Shown piece after piece: positions 35,017 to 44,055 of a stretch of 64,000 bases of DNA. Location: the NCBI GenBank assembly GCA_947571115.1, contig CANOWW010000001.1:1-64000 (forward strand), in the 5' to 3' direction. Position 1 is the stretch's first letter; every line of letters begins with the position of its first letter. This DNA comes from an uncultured Clostridium sp. (GTDB lineage Bacteria; Bacillota; Clostridia; TANB77; CAG-508). The translations under genes and the position numbers were made by a program. The notes under the pieces were generated by a model that saw nothing but the letters and a program-made list of their open reading frames with translations, had not been told where the DNA came from and made no database searches.

Positions 35017-35886
35017 CTAAAAAATCACTATATCCATTTCATTTGTATAACCATCATTTCCGTAAGGATACACAATATAAACATATCCCTCATTTGTCAA
35101 AAAATATTCACTTGCATTTTCTACTCGGTACATATCACTGTTCAAATCTCTCTCATACAAAACACCATATTCATTTGCAATGATTTGAGCATTCTCATAA
35201 GCCACCTTTATCTCGTTTATGATGCTATTTTGAACCGCTTGCAAAGTCGTTTTTTTAGAATGAATTAAATCCTCTAAAGTAACCAATTCCTCTCTTGAAA
35301 TGCTATAGGTATACGTCTTGAGAGAAACCTTTTCCGATTTCCCCTGCTCTTTCAATGACGCCCTTATCACAACAGACAAAATATCGCTATTTAAGTAAGC
35401 TGCATATGATACCTTATAAATCGTATTTTCATTCGTCTGTCTCATAATGGAATTCGCCTTGTTGTAATACTCTGTTTTAATTGCTGAATTGACTTTTTTA
35501 ATGACACTTGAGTCAATATTAATCTCTGGGATGCTCACATCAACACTATAATACGTTTCATCTTCATTCATCAGTTGATAGGCTGTATAGACAACATCTC
35601 TTTCCCCATTCAATTTTTCAATTGAGCCATTGTCGCCACTTTTCTTGAGCGTATTATCAAACAATTCATTAAAATTACTTTTTAACATCGCATACTCTTC
35701 TGTCGTTTTCTTAGCTCCAATATTAATTCCCAGCATCAAGGGATCAGTGTCTGCATACTTATAAAAAAACTGTGCATAAATACCAACACTAATCGCCACA
35801 ATGCAAATCAAAATCAGCACAACAAAAAATATATTCTGGCTTCGCTTATCCAAACTATTTACTAATCTTAGAATCCATTTTTTCAT
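35017..35886 (-). CDS. Membrane-anchored DUF4163/DUF3298 (RsiV/PdaC-like) protein
   Basis: 289 residues, ATG 35886 after TTGAGGT. One N-terminal membrane helix (IFFVVLILICIVAISVGIY), then an extracellular part with the DUF4163-like region (YYSVDVSIPEINIDSSVIKK) and a C-terminal DUF3298-like region (LKTYTYSISREELVTLEDLI). Related domains occur in RsiV (lysozyme-binding anti-sigma factor) and PdaC (peptidoglycan deacetylase), but neither the anti-sigma nor the deacetylase domain is here. Located directly downstream of thrS. Confidence 0.65.
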   Translation of the reverse strand: MKKWILRLVNSLDKRSQNIFFVVLILICIVAISVGIYAQFFYKYADTDPLMLGINIGAKKTTEEYAMLKSNFNELFDNTLKKSGDNGSIEKLNGERDVVYTAYQLMNEDETYYSVDVSIPEINIDSSVIKKVNSAIKTEYYNKANSIMRQTNENTIYKVSYAAYLNSDILSVVIRASLKEQGKSEKVSLKTYTYSISREELVTLEDLIHSKKTTLQAVQNSIINEIKVAYENAQIIANEYGVLYERDLNSDMYRVENASEYFLTNEGYVYIVYPYGNDGYTNEMDIVIF

Positions 35887-35899
35887 TTTTTACCTCAAA

Positions 35900-37660
35900 C
35901 TATCTCTCAAAATTTTCAATTTCTTGTTTTGCTTTCTCAATAAATTCCTCCAACTTCATGGCGCCAATATCGCCCTCTTTTCTACTACGTACCCCAACAG
36001 ATTTGGCTTCTACTTCTTTTTCGCCCAAAATCAACATATAAGGAATTTTTTGAAGTTGTGCCTCACGAATTTTATAGCCAATCTTCTCTTGTCTATCATC
36101 TAATTCCGTACGAATTCCCGCTTCTTGCAAGTTTTCAAAAACCTGTTTCGCATATTCTGCTTGGTTGTCCGAAATTGGCATCACTTTCACCTGAATTGGT
36201 GCGAGCCAAATTGGAAAAGCGCCTGCAAAATGTTCTGTAATAATTCCAATAAATCTTTCAAAAGAACCAAACAATGCTCTATGAATTAAAATTGGAGTTT
36301 TCTTTTCGCCATTGCTATCAATATAAGACAAATGAAAGCGAAGTGGTAATTGAAAATCAACTTGCACAGTTCCCATTTGCCATTCTCTTCCTAAACAGTC
36401 TTTCATTTTGATATCAATTTTAGGACCATAAAACGCTCCGTCTCCTTCATTAATTCGATATTGTCCTTCTCCACATAATTCACCTAAAACCTGTTTCAAA
36501 TTTGCTTCTGCTTTATCCCAAAGTTCAATTTCTCCCATATAATCATCTGGTCTTGTAGAAAGTGTCAGTTCAAATTCTAATCCAAAAATACCATACAAAT
36601 CTTTTGCAATTTCAATAATATCCTTAATCTCTGAACCAATTTGGTCCTCTGTAATAAAATTGTGGCTATCATCTTGGCGAAACATTCTCACACGAAACAA
36701 TCCATTTAGCTGTCCTGATTTTTCATTTCTATGAATCACATCAATATCATTAAAACGCATTGGCAAATCTTTATAACTTCTAAGTTTAGAAGCAAATATT
36801 TTAATTGCATTCGGGCAATTCATTGGCTTTAACGCTTGCTCTTTCCCATCCGTATCTGTCAAAACAAACATATCCTCTTTATAATGGTCCCAATGTCCTG
36901 ATATTTTCCATAGCTCGCTGCTATTTAATTGTGGTCCAGAAAATTCTTGGTATCCCCTTTTCTCATGCTCTTTTCGCCAAAAATCAATCAACACATTCAT
37001 CATTTTAAAACCTTTTGGCATCCAATAAGCCATCCCAGGTGCTGTTTCGTCAAAGAAAAACAAATCCAATTCTTTTCCCAATTTTCTATGGTCTCTTTGT
37101 TTTGCCTCCTCCAATTTCTGCAAATAATCCTCCAACTCGCTCGCCTTTGGAAACGAAATTCCATAAATTCTTTGCAGCATCTTATTATGCTCATCGCCTC
37201 TCCAATAAGCACCCGAAGACGTCAACAATTTTACTGCTTTGACTGCCCCAGTTGACGGCAAATGTGGACCTCTACAAAGGTCCGTAAAATCGCCCTGCTT
37301 GTAAAAAGAAATCACTTCTCCGTTTGGTAAATCTTCTATTAATTCTACTTTATAATCTTCATTTTTTTCTTTCATAAACTGAATTGCTTTTTCTCTTGGC
37401 AATTCAAATCTTTCCAACTCGAAATTTTCTTTTATAATTTTCTTCATTTCTTCTTCAATCTTCTTTAAATCGTCTTCTGAAAATGGCTTCTCTACATCAA
37501 AATCATAATAAAATCCATTTTCAATGGCTGGACCAATCGCCAATTTTGCCTCTGGAAACAGCCTTTTGACTGCTTGCGCCATAATATGCGAAGTCGTATG
37601 CCAATACATACTTTCCTCAACTTCCGCCGTTTTTCCTCCCCCTAATTTAATTTTAAACAT
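35900..37660 (-). CDS. thrS: Threonyl-tRNA synthetase lacking the TGS domain
   Basis: 586 residues from ATG 37660 after AAAGGAGG. The N-terminus goes almost straight into the editing domain (WHTTSHIMAQAVKRLFPEAK, HxxxH), omitting the roughly 60-residue TGS domain of longer ThrRS. Then come GDFTDLCRGPH, class II motif 2 (FRVRMFRQDDSHNF), the zinc-binding Cys in MNCPNAIK, motif 3 (HRALFGSFERFI), and the C-terminal anticodon domain. Expression is controlled by the T-box leader upstream, with specifier ACC. Confidence 0.95.
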   Translation of the reverse strand: MFKIKLGGGKTAEVEESMYWHTTSHIMAQAVKRLFPEAKLAIGPAIENGFYYDFDVEKPFSEDDLKKIEEEMKKIIKENFELERFELPREKAIQFMKEKNEDYKVELIEDLPNGEVISFYKQGDFTDLCRGPHLPSTGAVKAVKLLTSSGAYWRGDEHNKMLQRIYGISFPKASELEDYLQKLEEAKQRDHRKLGKELDLFFFDETAPGMAYWMPKGFKMMNVLIDFWRKEHEKRGYQEFSGPQLNSSELWKISGHWDHYKEDMFVLTDTDGKEQALKPMNCPNAIKIFASKLRSYKDLPMRFNDIDVIHRNEKSGQLNGLFRVRMFRQDDSHNFITEDQIGSEIKDIIEIAKDLYGIFGLEFELTLSTRPDDYMGEIELWDKAEANLKQVLGELCGEGQYRINEGDGAFYGPKIDIKMKDCLGREWQMGTVQVDFQLPLRFHLSYIDSNGEKKTPILIHRALFGSFERFIGIITEHFAGAFPIWLAPIQVKVMPISDNQAEYAKQVFENLQEAGIRTELDDRQEKIGYKIREAQLQKIPYMLILGEKEVEAKSVGVRSRKEGDIGAMKLEEFIEKAKQEIENFER

Positions 37661-37679
37661 ATCCATTCCTCCTTTTTTC

Positions 37680-37900
37680 AAAACAAAAGCACTCCATAGA
37701 CTAAACAGCCTAGGAGTGCATGCACGGTTCCATCCTAATTTTTAACTCACTTCAAGCCCTTAACGTAGCTAACACGCTATTTTTTCAAATAGAAACTCCA
37801 AGGTAGTTTTTCAAATACGTTTTCTAAGATTAGCTCTCAGCCCACGACTAATCCTCTCTGGTAGTAACCTTTATCTTACTTTTCCTCTTCAACGTTTATA
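37680..37900 (-). promoter_or_regulatory. T-box riboswitch (Thr) of thrS
   Basis: The leader shows stem I features (AGAGAGG and GCTGAGAGCT), an ACC threonine specifier (37804-37802) in CTACCTTGG, the T-box core AGGATGGAACCGTG (37735-37722), and a terminator (GCACTCC...GGAGTGC with T-rich tail, 37718-37680). Uncharged tRNA-Thr would favour the antiterminator and thrS transcription. Family knowledge plus visible motifs. Confidence 0.92.
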
Positions 37901-37906
37901 CTTAAA

Positions 37907-37935
37907 TTTATATCATAAATCGGCTCAAATGTCAA
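37907..37935 (-). promoter_or_regulatory. thrS leader promoter
   Basis: TTGACA (37935-37930), 17 bp, TATAAA (37912-37907) on the minus strand; transcription would begin near 37900. Confidence 0.75.
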
Positions 37936-37996
37936 GAGTCTGTGGCAGTTTTTTCACTTTGTTTTCATTATTTATCTACTTTTTTTACTAGCACTA

Positions 37997-38019
37997 GGGA
38001 GGCTTAATCTAAGCCCCCC
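37997..38019. terminator. Hairpin downstream of the gene at 38043
   Basis: GGGAGGCTTA / TAAGCCCCCC arms (one mismatch) with a 3-nt loop. Probable terminator for the minus-strand gene, though the T-run is weak. Nothing else was seen in 37936-38042. Confidence 0.45.
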
Positions 38020-38042
38020 ACCCAAACATTGCTATTCGTGCA

Positions 38043-38351
38043 TCACCAATTTCTCATAAGCATAACTTCAATAACATTTTTATCAATCTGCAAATCTTTG
38101 ATATAATAACAATATGTATCATCATCTATATCTGCAGAAATTTCTCCCCAAAGTATAGCAGCTCTAGCAATCAGCAAATCTCTTAAATCCTCTGGTATAC
38201 TTTCAATTGAAAAACTGACTGGTGCATACTGCCCTACTTTAACGTCCGCAGGTATACTTATTTTACTCTTTTTCAATGCTTTTACAAGGGCGGTATTTAA
38301 CCGCTGAACATTTCTTTCCTCATACCGCAATTCTTCTAATGTTTTGTCCAT
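38043..38351 (-). CDS. Accessory protein, 102 residues, with zero-frame CGG codons
   Basis: ATG 38351 after AAGGAGGAT. Soluble protein with a helical start (LEELRYEERNVQRLNTALVK) and a beta-rich acidic C-terminal part (WGEISADIDDDTYCYYIKDL). Unrecognised. It uses CGG in zero frame twice (38327-38325, 38303-38301), unlike the core genes. A +1 shift at the first would end translation after eight more codons. Divergent from the gene at 38523. Codon use suggests it was acquired from an organism with normal CGG. Confidence 0.6.
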   Translation of the reverse strand: MDKTLEELRYEERNVQRLNTALVKALKKSKISIPADVKVGQYAPVSFSIESIPEDLRDLLIARAAILWGEISADIDDDTYCYYIKDLQIDKNVIEVMLMRNW

Positions 38352-38522
38352 TCAAAAATCCTCCTTAAATGTTTGTCAATTAGCAAGTTATTTTTATTTT
38401 AACATAAATCCTTCTTATTGGCAAGCGTTTTTTTGAATTTTGCTGGACATATTCACAAAAGTGTGCTATAATGGTAAAGTCTTAATGTAACATAATATAT
38501 TTTATTTTAGGAGGTGCCTACT

Positions 38523-39266
38523 ATGTCACTACAAGTAAGCAATATGGAGGATTTATTTCTCCGGTATTTAGCAGAACTGACAGAAAAATATCCGTATATC
38601 CTACTGGAAACGGATAATTCAACAACAACCATCAGTCTTGGATATGAATTTTGTTGCGGTTTAGAAAAAGGTCTCAGCCAGCAAATTTTCTCTCCAGTTG
38701 AAAAGTATTCTGTGCCATTAGATTTTCAAAGACTACACGATGTAGTACAAAACAATAGCACAGTTACTATGCATGAGAAAAAAATGCTCCTGCAAACAAA
38801 AGAAAAAGTAGTTGTGTCCACAGCCGAAGATTATAATAGACTCGATGTCAGTTTAGTTGACTTGTCCAAAGGAACATTTTGGCCAGAACTTTTTGAGGGA
38901 ACTTTTGAAAGCTCTGAGCGTTTGTGGAACTATTTATCTTCCCACAAGCGAGTGGTATTAGTTATTTCAAAAGTTAGAGAACTTCAAGATGAATTTTCCA
39001 ATTTTCTAAATGACTCAATCTACATTGGAAAATTCAATTGCACTACAGCTTATGTTTTATTGGGTTGTAACCCTGACTATACTGAACCTAGAAATCGTTT
39101 TCCTTTCTATGGATTTAGAATGGGAGGTGCTGATGCTTATTATGGCGAAAAATTTTTAACATCCTTTTTTCAAATTGAACATCTAAATCCTAATGAATTT
39201 GATGTTTTTTTGCTGAAAGATTGTATATATAGCGCCACTTACGAAATTATCAATAAGCAGTTATAA
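38523..39266 (+). CDS. Accessory protein, 247 residues, unknown
   Basis: ATG 38523 follows TAGGAGGTG; the promoter TGGACA-17-TATAAT lies at about 38444-38472. Soluble, mixed alpha/beta, with no recognised domain (YPYILLETDNSTTTISLGYE near the start; NPDYTEPRNRFPFYGFRMGG near residue 190). Codon 14 is a zero-frame CGG (38562-38564). Reading it with a +1 shift would give Gly-Ile-stop, so under the frameshift rule proposed for this genome the gene would be silent. Own terminator at 39295-39323. Confidence 0.6.
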   Translation: MSLQVSNMEDLFLRYLAELTEKYPYILLETDNSTTTISLGYEFCCGLEKGLSQQIFSPVEKYSVPLDFQRLHDVVQNNSTVTMHEKKMLLQTKEKVVVSTAEDYNRLDVSLVDLSKGTFWPELFEGTFESSERLWNYLSSHKRVVLVISKVRELQDEFSNFLNDSIYIGKFNCTTAYVLLGCNPDYTEPRNRFPFYGFRMGGADAYYGEKFLTSFFQIEHLNPNEFDVFLLKDCIYSATYEIINKQL

Positions 39267-39294
39267 CTGTAGGCTATTATATTTTTAAGGCAAG

Positions 39295-39323
39295 AAAAAG
39301 CTCTCTTTTACGAGAGCTTTTTT
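39295..39323. terminator. Bidirectional terminator
   Basis: AAAAAGCTCTC / GAGAGCTTTTTT arms with a short loop, between the gene at 38523 and the convergent lysozyme gene. Confidence 0.85.
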
Positions 39324-39335
39324 CGATATTTATTT

Positions 39336-41768
39336 TTAATAATACCTCTTAAAGCACCAGTTCAAATCCACGTTTCCGTCATTGCCACTAATGCCCGGAA
39401 TTTTGCCAGAGCTTGTATATTGCCAAATGTCATATTTTCCTGTGTAATCTGTGCTAGCCACATAATGCGCAAGCCAAATATTGTACCTTTCCAAACGTGG
39501 CATATCTAAATACGAATAAAAGAAGTTTCGATATGAATACACGCCCGCTTGGTAACCACTTGCATTCATTCTATCACAAAATGTAATCGCTGCATTGGTT
39601 AAATTTTCTTTATTGGTGCGCCCTGCATTAACTGCATCTGTTACAATATGGTCCTCGATGTCAAAAAAGATTGGCATATCAAAATGCTTTCCTGAAATGA
39701 CTCTTAAACAAGCCTCTGCCTCATGAAGAGCCTCTGTCGGATTGAACGCATAGGAATAAATATAGCCACCCACTGCAATGCCACGTGCTCGACAAGCCGC
39801 ATAATTTTCCTCAAATTTTGAATCAATAATCGTCCTACCACTGGATTCTCGGTATTCGGCAATTTTCAAAATTGCAAAATTCACACCACTATTTTTGACC
39901 GCATCCCAATTAATGGTCGCATTATGGTGCGAAACATCAATTCCCCAAGTTTGCGTATTACTAATAATAAAGTTAATCGCTTTTGTCTCTAGCACTTTTC
40001 CATATTTAGAAAAATGCACAACTTCCAAAGAATGTTGCCCTTCTGCTAAATACGAAGTATCAATTTGCGCGTAAAATCCCGGAGTTGGATTAGCAAAAGT
40101 TCCATTAAATTGATTGCCAAAAACTTGCATTACGTCTGGTCGCGCTTGTCTTGGAGGGGCGATTTTATGGACTCCATCCAAAAAAATACCCAAATAGTCG
40201 CCTGGCGCTTCGCACAAAGCCCAACCTTTTACTTCCAAAATACCAGAATGATATCTTTTGTTATGAATTGGGTCTTCCAAATTCATCATCACTCGATAAT
40301 TTGGGGTCTCAATTTTCAAGTCAATTTGACCCAATCCAACCAACTTACCATATCTTGAAATTTCTTGTACCACCATGATATGTTTTCCTTCTGCCAAATT
40401 TTCAAGGTTGACGTCAATCGAAAAACCTGCATTTGGCGTTTTGGCAGTTCCTCCATATGCTGGTGAAATCGCTCTATCAATATCTCCTCTGCTCGTTCGT
40501 CTTACTTGATAGGTACAATCTTTCCCGTCCACTTTGACAACTAGTTTTGCCTTTTCATCATCTGATACCGCCCAACCAGCAATATTCATTGTCGTTGTTT
40601 GTGGGACTTGATACGAAAGCGTGGTTGGTGTATCAATATAAAGTCTTCCGCTATATTCTTTTGGTTTGACATCAAAATTTCTCACATCTCGAGAAATAAT
40701 TGTTTCATTTCTTGCTATCTGGAAAATCATAATTTGATGTGTTCCTTCTGCCAAATAGCTAATATCTAAATTCATTTCAAAACCTGCATTTGGTGTATTA
40801 GCAGTTCCTCCATACGCTGGCGAAATCGCGCTATCGACGTCGCCTCTTGGCGTTCTTGCTTTAACATCTCCCATACATTGACCATCTACATAAACTCTTA
40901 CCAAAGCCTTTGCATCATTGGAAACTGCCCAACCTTGCAATTTTATGTACTCTGTGTCTGGCAAACGATAGGTTTGATTGACTACAGGCGCATCCATAAA
41001 CATTCTGCCTTCATACTGAACTGGCTGAATTTGAATTGTTTTCGTATCACACGAAAGAACAGTTTCATTCTTTGCCAGTTGGAAAATCATGATTTGACAT
41101 GTTCCGCCCATATAACGGCTCATATCCAAATCCATTTCAAAACCTGCATTTGGTGTATTAGCAGTTCCTCCATACGCTGGCGAAATCAAAGTATCGACAT
41201 CGCCTCTTGGCGTTCTTGTTTTGACATCTCCCATACATTGATTATTCACATAAACTCTTACCAAAGCTCCTGCATCATTAGAAACTGCCCAACCTTGTAT
41301 TTTTAAAATATTGCCCATTGTTGCAATGGAATGCGTTTGTCCATTGGTTGGCGTTTCGATATACATTCTTCCTGCATAATTCGGTGCTTCCACCATTGGC
41401 TCTTCTCTGTTTTCTTCTATCTCAGACTCTAAAATAATTTCTTCTGGTTCTACTTCCTGAAAAATTTCTGTTTCTTGCTCCTCCGTTTTTTCTGTTTCCA
41501 TTTCTTCTTGCTCAAGCTCTTTGTTTTCTGTCTCTTCTAGAATTTCTTCCTCTTCTTTCTCTTCCAAAATCGGTTCTTCTAATTCTACTTTTTCTATTTC
41601 TTCTTGCTCTACTTCTTCCTCCTCGTCTTTTGGCGTTTCTTCTAATTCACCTTCCTCCTGTACTTGTTCTTCCGTTTCTTCTGCATTTTGCTCCATAGCA
41701 TACACAACTGGATAAAATGCATGAAACGCAAAAACGATCAACATCACGGTGATTGCAATTTTTTTCAT
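39336..41768 (-). CDS. Secreted GH25 lysozyme with four repeat domains
   Basis: 810 residues from ATG 41768 after GAGGAGG. Signal peptide at residues 1-25, then a Glu-rich stretch to about residue 125. Four domains of about 105 residues follow, each starting like YAGRMYIETP, YEGRMFMDAP, YSGRLYIDTP or YRVMMNLEDP and containing GWAVS and SPAYGG (repeat 4 degenerate). The C-terminal GH25 domain (residues 600-810) has GIDVSHHNATINWDAVK and FFDIED with catalytic Asp/Glu. It cleaves peptidoglycan; the repeats likely bind the wall. Repeats 1 and 2 are nearly identical in DNA, indicating recent duplication or conversion. Lies in a wall operon with mltG. Confidence 0.88.
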   Translation of the reverse strand: MKKIAITVMLIVFAFHAFYPVVYAMEQNAEETEEQVQEEGELEETPKDEEEEVEQEEIEKVELEEPILEEKEEEEILEETENKELEQEEMETEKTEEQETEIFQEVEPEEIILESEIEENREEPMVEAPNYAGRMYIETPTNGQTHSIATMGNILKIQGWAVSNDAGALVRVYVNNQCMGDVKTRTPRGDVDTLISPAYGGTANTPNAGFEMDLDMSRYMGGTCQIMIFQLAKNETVLSCDTKTIQIQPVQYEGRMFMDAPVVNQTYRLPDTEYIKLQGWAVSNDAKALVRVYVDGQCMGDVKARTPRGDVDSAISPAYGGTANTPNAGFEMNLDISYLAEGTHQIMIFQIARNETIISRDVRNFDVKPKEYSGRLYIDTPTTLSYQVPQTTTMNIAGWAVSDDEKAKLVVKVDGKDCTYQVRRTSRGDIDRAISPAYGGTAKTPNAGFSIDVNLENLAEGKHIMVVQEISRYGKLVGLGQIDLKIETPNYRVMMNLEDPIHNKRYHSGILEVKGWALCEAPGDYLGIFLDGVHKIAPPRQARPDVMQVFGNQFNGTFANPTPGFYAQIDTSYLAEGQHSLEVVHFSKYGKVLETKAINFIISNTQTWGIDVSHHNATINWDAVKNSGVNFAILKIAEYRESSGRTIIDSKFEENYAACRARGIAVGGYIYSYAFNPTEALHEAEACLRVISGKHFDMPIFFDIEDHIVTDAVNAGRTNKENLTNAAITFCDRMNASGYQAGVYSYRNFFYSYLDMPRLERYNIWLAHYVASTDYTGKYDIWQYTSSGKIPGISGNDGNVDLNWCFKRYY

Positions 41769-41785
41769 AATTTTCCTCCTCTAAT

Positions 41786-42868
41786 TTAATTTTCATATTC
41801 ATACCATAAACCATCTTTTTTCAGCTGGTTAATTAGGTTAATATGCTCCTCATAAGTTTTTGTAAAATAGACTTTTTTGGTCTTGTCTGCTACGAAATAT
41901 AAATTCTCTGTCTTCTCCTCATTCAAAGCCGCTAAAATTGCTTCTTTACTAGGATTACAAATTGGGCCAATTGGCAATTTGCCTTCCATATGAGGACCAC
42001 GGGTATTATATGGATTTTCTGTTTTGATTTCTTTTGCTGTCAAATCTCGATCCCCCATATTGACTTTAAACGCATAATATGTCGTAACATCACTGCCCAA
42101 ACTCATTCCTTTTTCCATGCGATGTTTCAAAACAGCCACAATTTCTTTTCTGTCTTCTTCTTGAACGCCCTCTAATTCGGCAATCGAAGCAAGTGTCATG
42201 ACCGCATGAATATTTTCTGGCATCTCATTTTTATGTTCACTCAAAAACTTGTCCATGTAATTCAACATCACATTAAAAATCGTTTTAACAGAAACTTCCT
42301 TATTTTCAAAAATATAAGTATCTGGCAATAAATAGCCTTCAAGCGGATAATAAATTCCCTCTTGCTGAATGTCTTCTGTCAAAAACCAATATTTCTCAAG
42401 CAGCGAATTGATATATGCTTCGTCCTCTAGCAACGCAAAAACATCTTCCTCTGTATTGACCGTTTTTTCCGCAATCGTTTTAGCAAAATGTCTCATATTT
42501 TTGCCTTCCACAAAAGTCAGTTTGACCTCTTCATTCACAATTTCGCCATTTTGAATATGCGCCAAAATCGTCCCCAAATCTTCTGCATTATTCAAGTCAT
42601 ATTTTCCTTGTTTCAAGCTTTGCACATGGTTTAATTTGGCATAAATTTTCATAACATTCGCGTCTCGAATTACATTTTTTTCCTTCAAAAGCTGTGCAAT
42701 TGCAGACGTTCCAGTCCCTTCCGTAATTTCTACACGAATGACCTCGCCATCTCCTTTGCTAACTGCCCCAGTTCCATGCTGATACCATGCTACCACACCA
42801 ATTCCCGTTCCAACCATTAAAACAAAAATAATACTTAAAACTATCATTACTATTTTTTTCTTCTTCAT
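41786..42868 (-). CDS. mltG: Endolytic murein transglycosylase MltG
   Basis: 360 residues with one N-terminal membrane helix (IVMIVLSIIFVLMVGTGIGV) and the YceG/MltG domain. Visible motifs are EGYLLPDTY, the catalytic Glu in LASIAELEGVQEEDR, and NPYNTRGPHMEGKLPIGPIC near the C-terminus, all typical. It releases nascent glycan strands and limits chain length. Between the SH3-domain gene and the lysozyme gene. Confidence 0.94.
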   Translation of the reverse strand: MKKKKIVMIVLSIIFVLMVGTGIGVVAWYQHGTGAVSKGDGEVIRVEITEGTGTSAIAQLLKEKNVIRDANVMKIYAKLNHVQSLKQGKYDLNNAEDLGTILAHIQNGEIVNEEVKLTFVEGKNMRHFAKTIAEKTVNTEEDVFALLEDEAYINSLLEKYWFLTEDIQQEGIYYPLEGYLLPDTYIFENKEVSVKTIFNVMLNYMDKFLSEHKNEMPENIHAVMTLASIAELEGVQEEDRKEIVAVLKHRMEKGMSLGSDVTTYYAFKVNMGDRDLTAKEIKTENPYNTRGPHMEGKLPIGPICNPSKEAILAALNEEKTENLYFVADKTKKVYFTKTYEEHINLINQLKKDGLWYEYEN

Positions 42869-42890
42869 TTTTCAAACTCCATATCTTTCG

Positions 42891-43910
42891 TCATTTTTTG
42901 ATAAAATCGACAACATTTTTTATTTTATTCTCCTCTATTGGCGCCTTTAGTTTGACGCCCACTTTCATTCCTGCTTCTCTAAACTTAGGGGTCAGCTCAA
43001 TCACAAAACGATAAAAACAATTGATATCATCGATTTCTTCAAACTCAACACAAACGATGTATTTTCCACTTTGCATCACATCTGCATAAATTTTGTTAAT
43101 CACTTCATTTCTTTGCGAATACGTTGCAAGCCCCGTAGAGCAATTTGCAATTCCTGCATTTTCCTGACCAATGCTATACAAATTAGCCTCGTTTGCAACA
43201 TCACTTTCAGAAACTTTTTCCTCAATCCAATCTTCTCTTAAATTTTCTAAATTCGACACTTTTTTGGTTGAAATATAACCTATATTTCCTTCTTTTGTTC
43301 GTATCTTCAAATCACGACCACTATTTTCAAATACATCCACAAAATCACCCATTTGCACTTTCTGAATGGTTCTTGCAAAAGGACTTTTTCCCGTTTTTAT
43401 CTTCGTGTTTTTCAAAACCATGGCACGACTTTTTGCCTTGAGCGTCGAATCCATCATCACACGGTTGGTGCTCTCTGCATACTCAATTTCCACATCATAA
43501 ACAATCCCTAAATCATTCATTGGCAAATAAATTTTTCCCTCTATTTCCTTTAAGGTGCCTTGCATTGCCAAATTGGAATCATTTACCATCATTTGGGGTT
43601 GGTTTAAATGCAAAACTGCAACATGCTTATTACAGGTTGTAATCAGCTCTTTATCTCCCACATTATAATAAATCGTGTCATCAAAAATTTTTTTCACATC
43701 TTCTTCTGATAGATAGACCATTGCATTTTCAATTTTCACATCATTTGTCAGTTGGACCCATTCATTATTATACAACAAACGCGTCTGCTTTTGCTGATTT
43801 TTATCCCAAAAATGATAAATCAGATTGCGCCCTATTAGTAACAAAATAAGTAGTACAAAAATTGCTATTATTCTTCTCACCAGAAATTTCTTCGACTTTT
43901 TTCTTCTCAT
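42891..43910 (-). CDS. Membrane-anchored SH3-domain wall protein with truncated GH18-like end
   Basis: 339 residues, ATG 43910 after AGTGAGGAAG. N-terminal helix (IIAIFVLLILLLIGRNLIY), a stalk resembling the copper amine oxidase N-terminal domain (LNQPQMMVNDSNLAMQGTLK), an SH3_3 domain (MVLKNTKIKTGKSPFARTIQ then GDFVDVFENSGRD), and the C-terminal segment VCVEFEEIDDINCFYRFVIE resembling the middle of a GH18 barrel. The rest of that barrel is missing, so the catalytic module is either truncated or degenerate. Upstream of mltG. Confidence 0.7.
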   Translation of the reverse strand: MRRKKSKKFLVRRIIAIFVLLILLLIGRNLIYHFWDKNQQKQTRLLYNNEWVQLTNDVKIENAMVYLSEEDVKKIFDDTIYYNVGDKELITTCNKHVAVLHLNQPQMMVNDSNLAMQGTLKEIEGKIYLPMNDLGIVYDVEIEYAESTNRVMMDSTLKAKSRAMVLKNTKIKTGKSPFARTIQKVQMGDFVDVFENSGRDLKIRTKEGNIGYISTKKVSNLENLREDWIEEKVSESDVANEANLYSIGQENAGIANCSTGLATYSQRNEVINKIYADVMQSGKYIVCVEFEEIDDINCFYRFVIELTPKFREAGMKVGVKLKAPIEENKIKNVVDFIKK

Positions 43911-44020
43911 GGCTTCCTCACTTTACATGTTATTTATCATATCACAAATAAATTTTGTTGTAAAGGCACCAGAAAACTTTTTCAAAAAAGTTTTCCTCTT
44001 ACTTTCTTTCGTACAAAAAA

Positions 44021-44044
44021 TAAGAGCATTTGAACATGCTCTTA
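44021..44044 (-). terminator. Terminator of the pilin-like gene
   Basis: TAAGAGCAT / ATGCTCTTA arms followed on the minus strand by a run of T. Confidence 0.8.
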
Positions 44045-44055
44045 CAATTGGCTTT

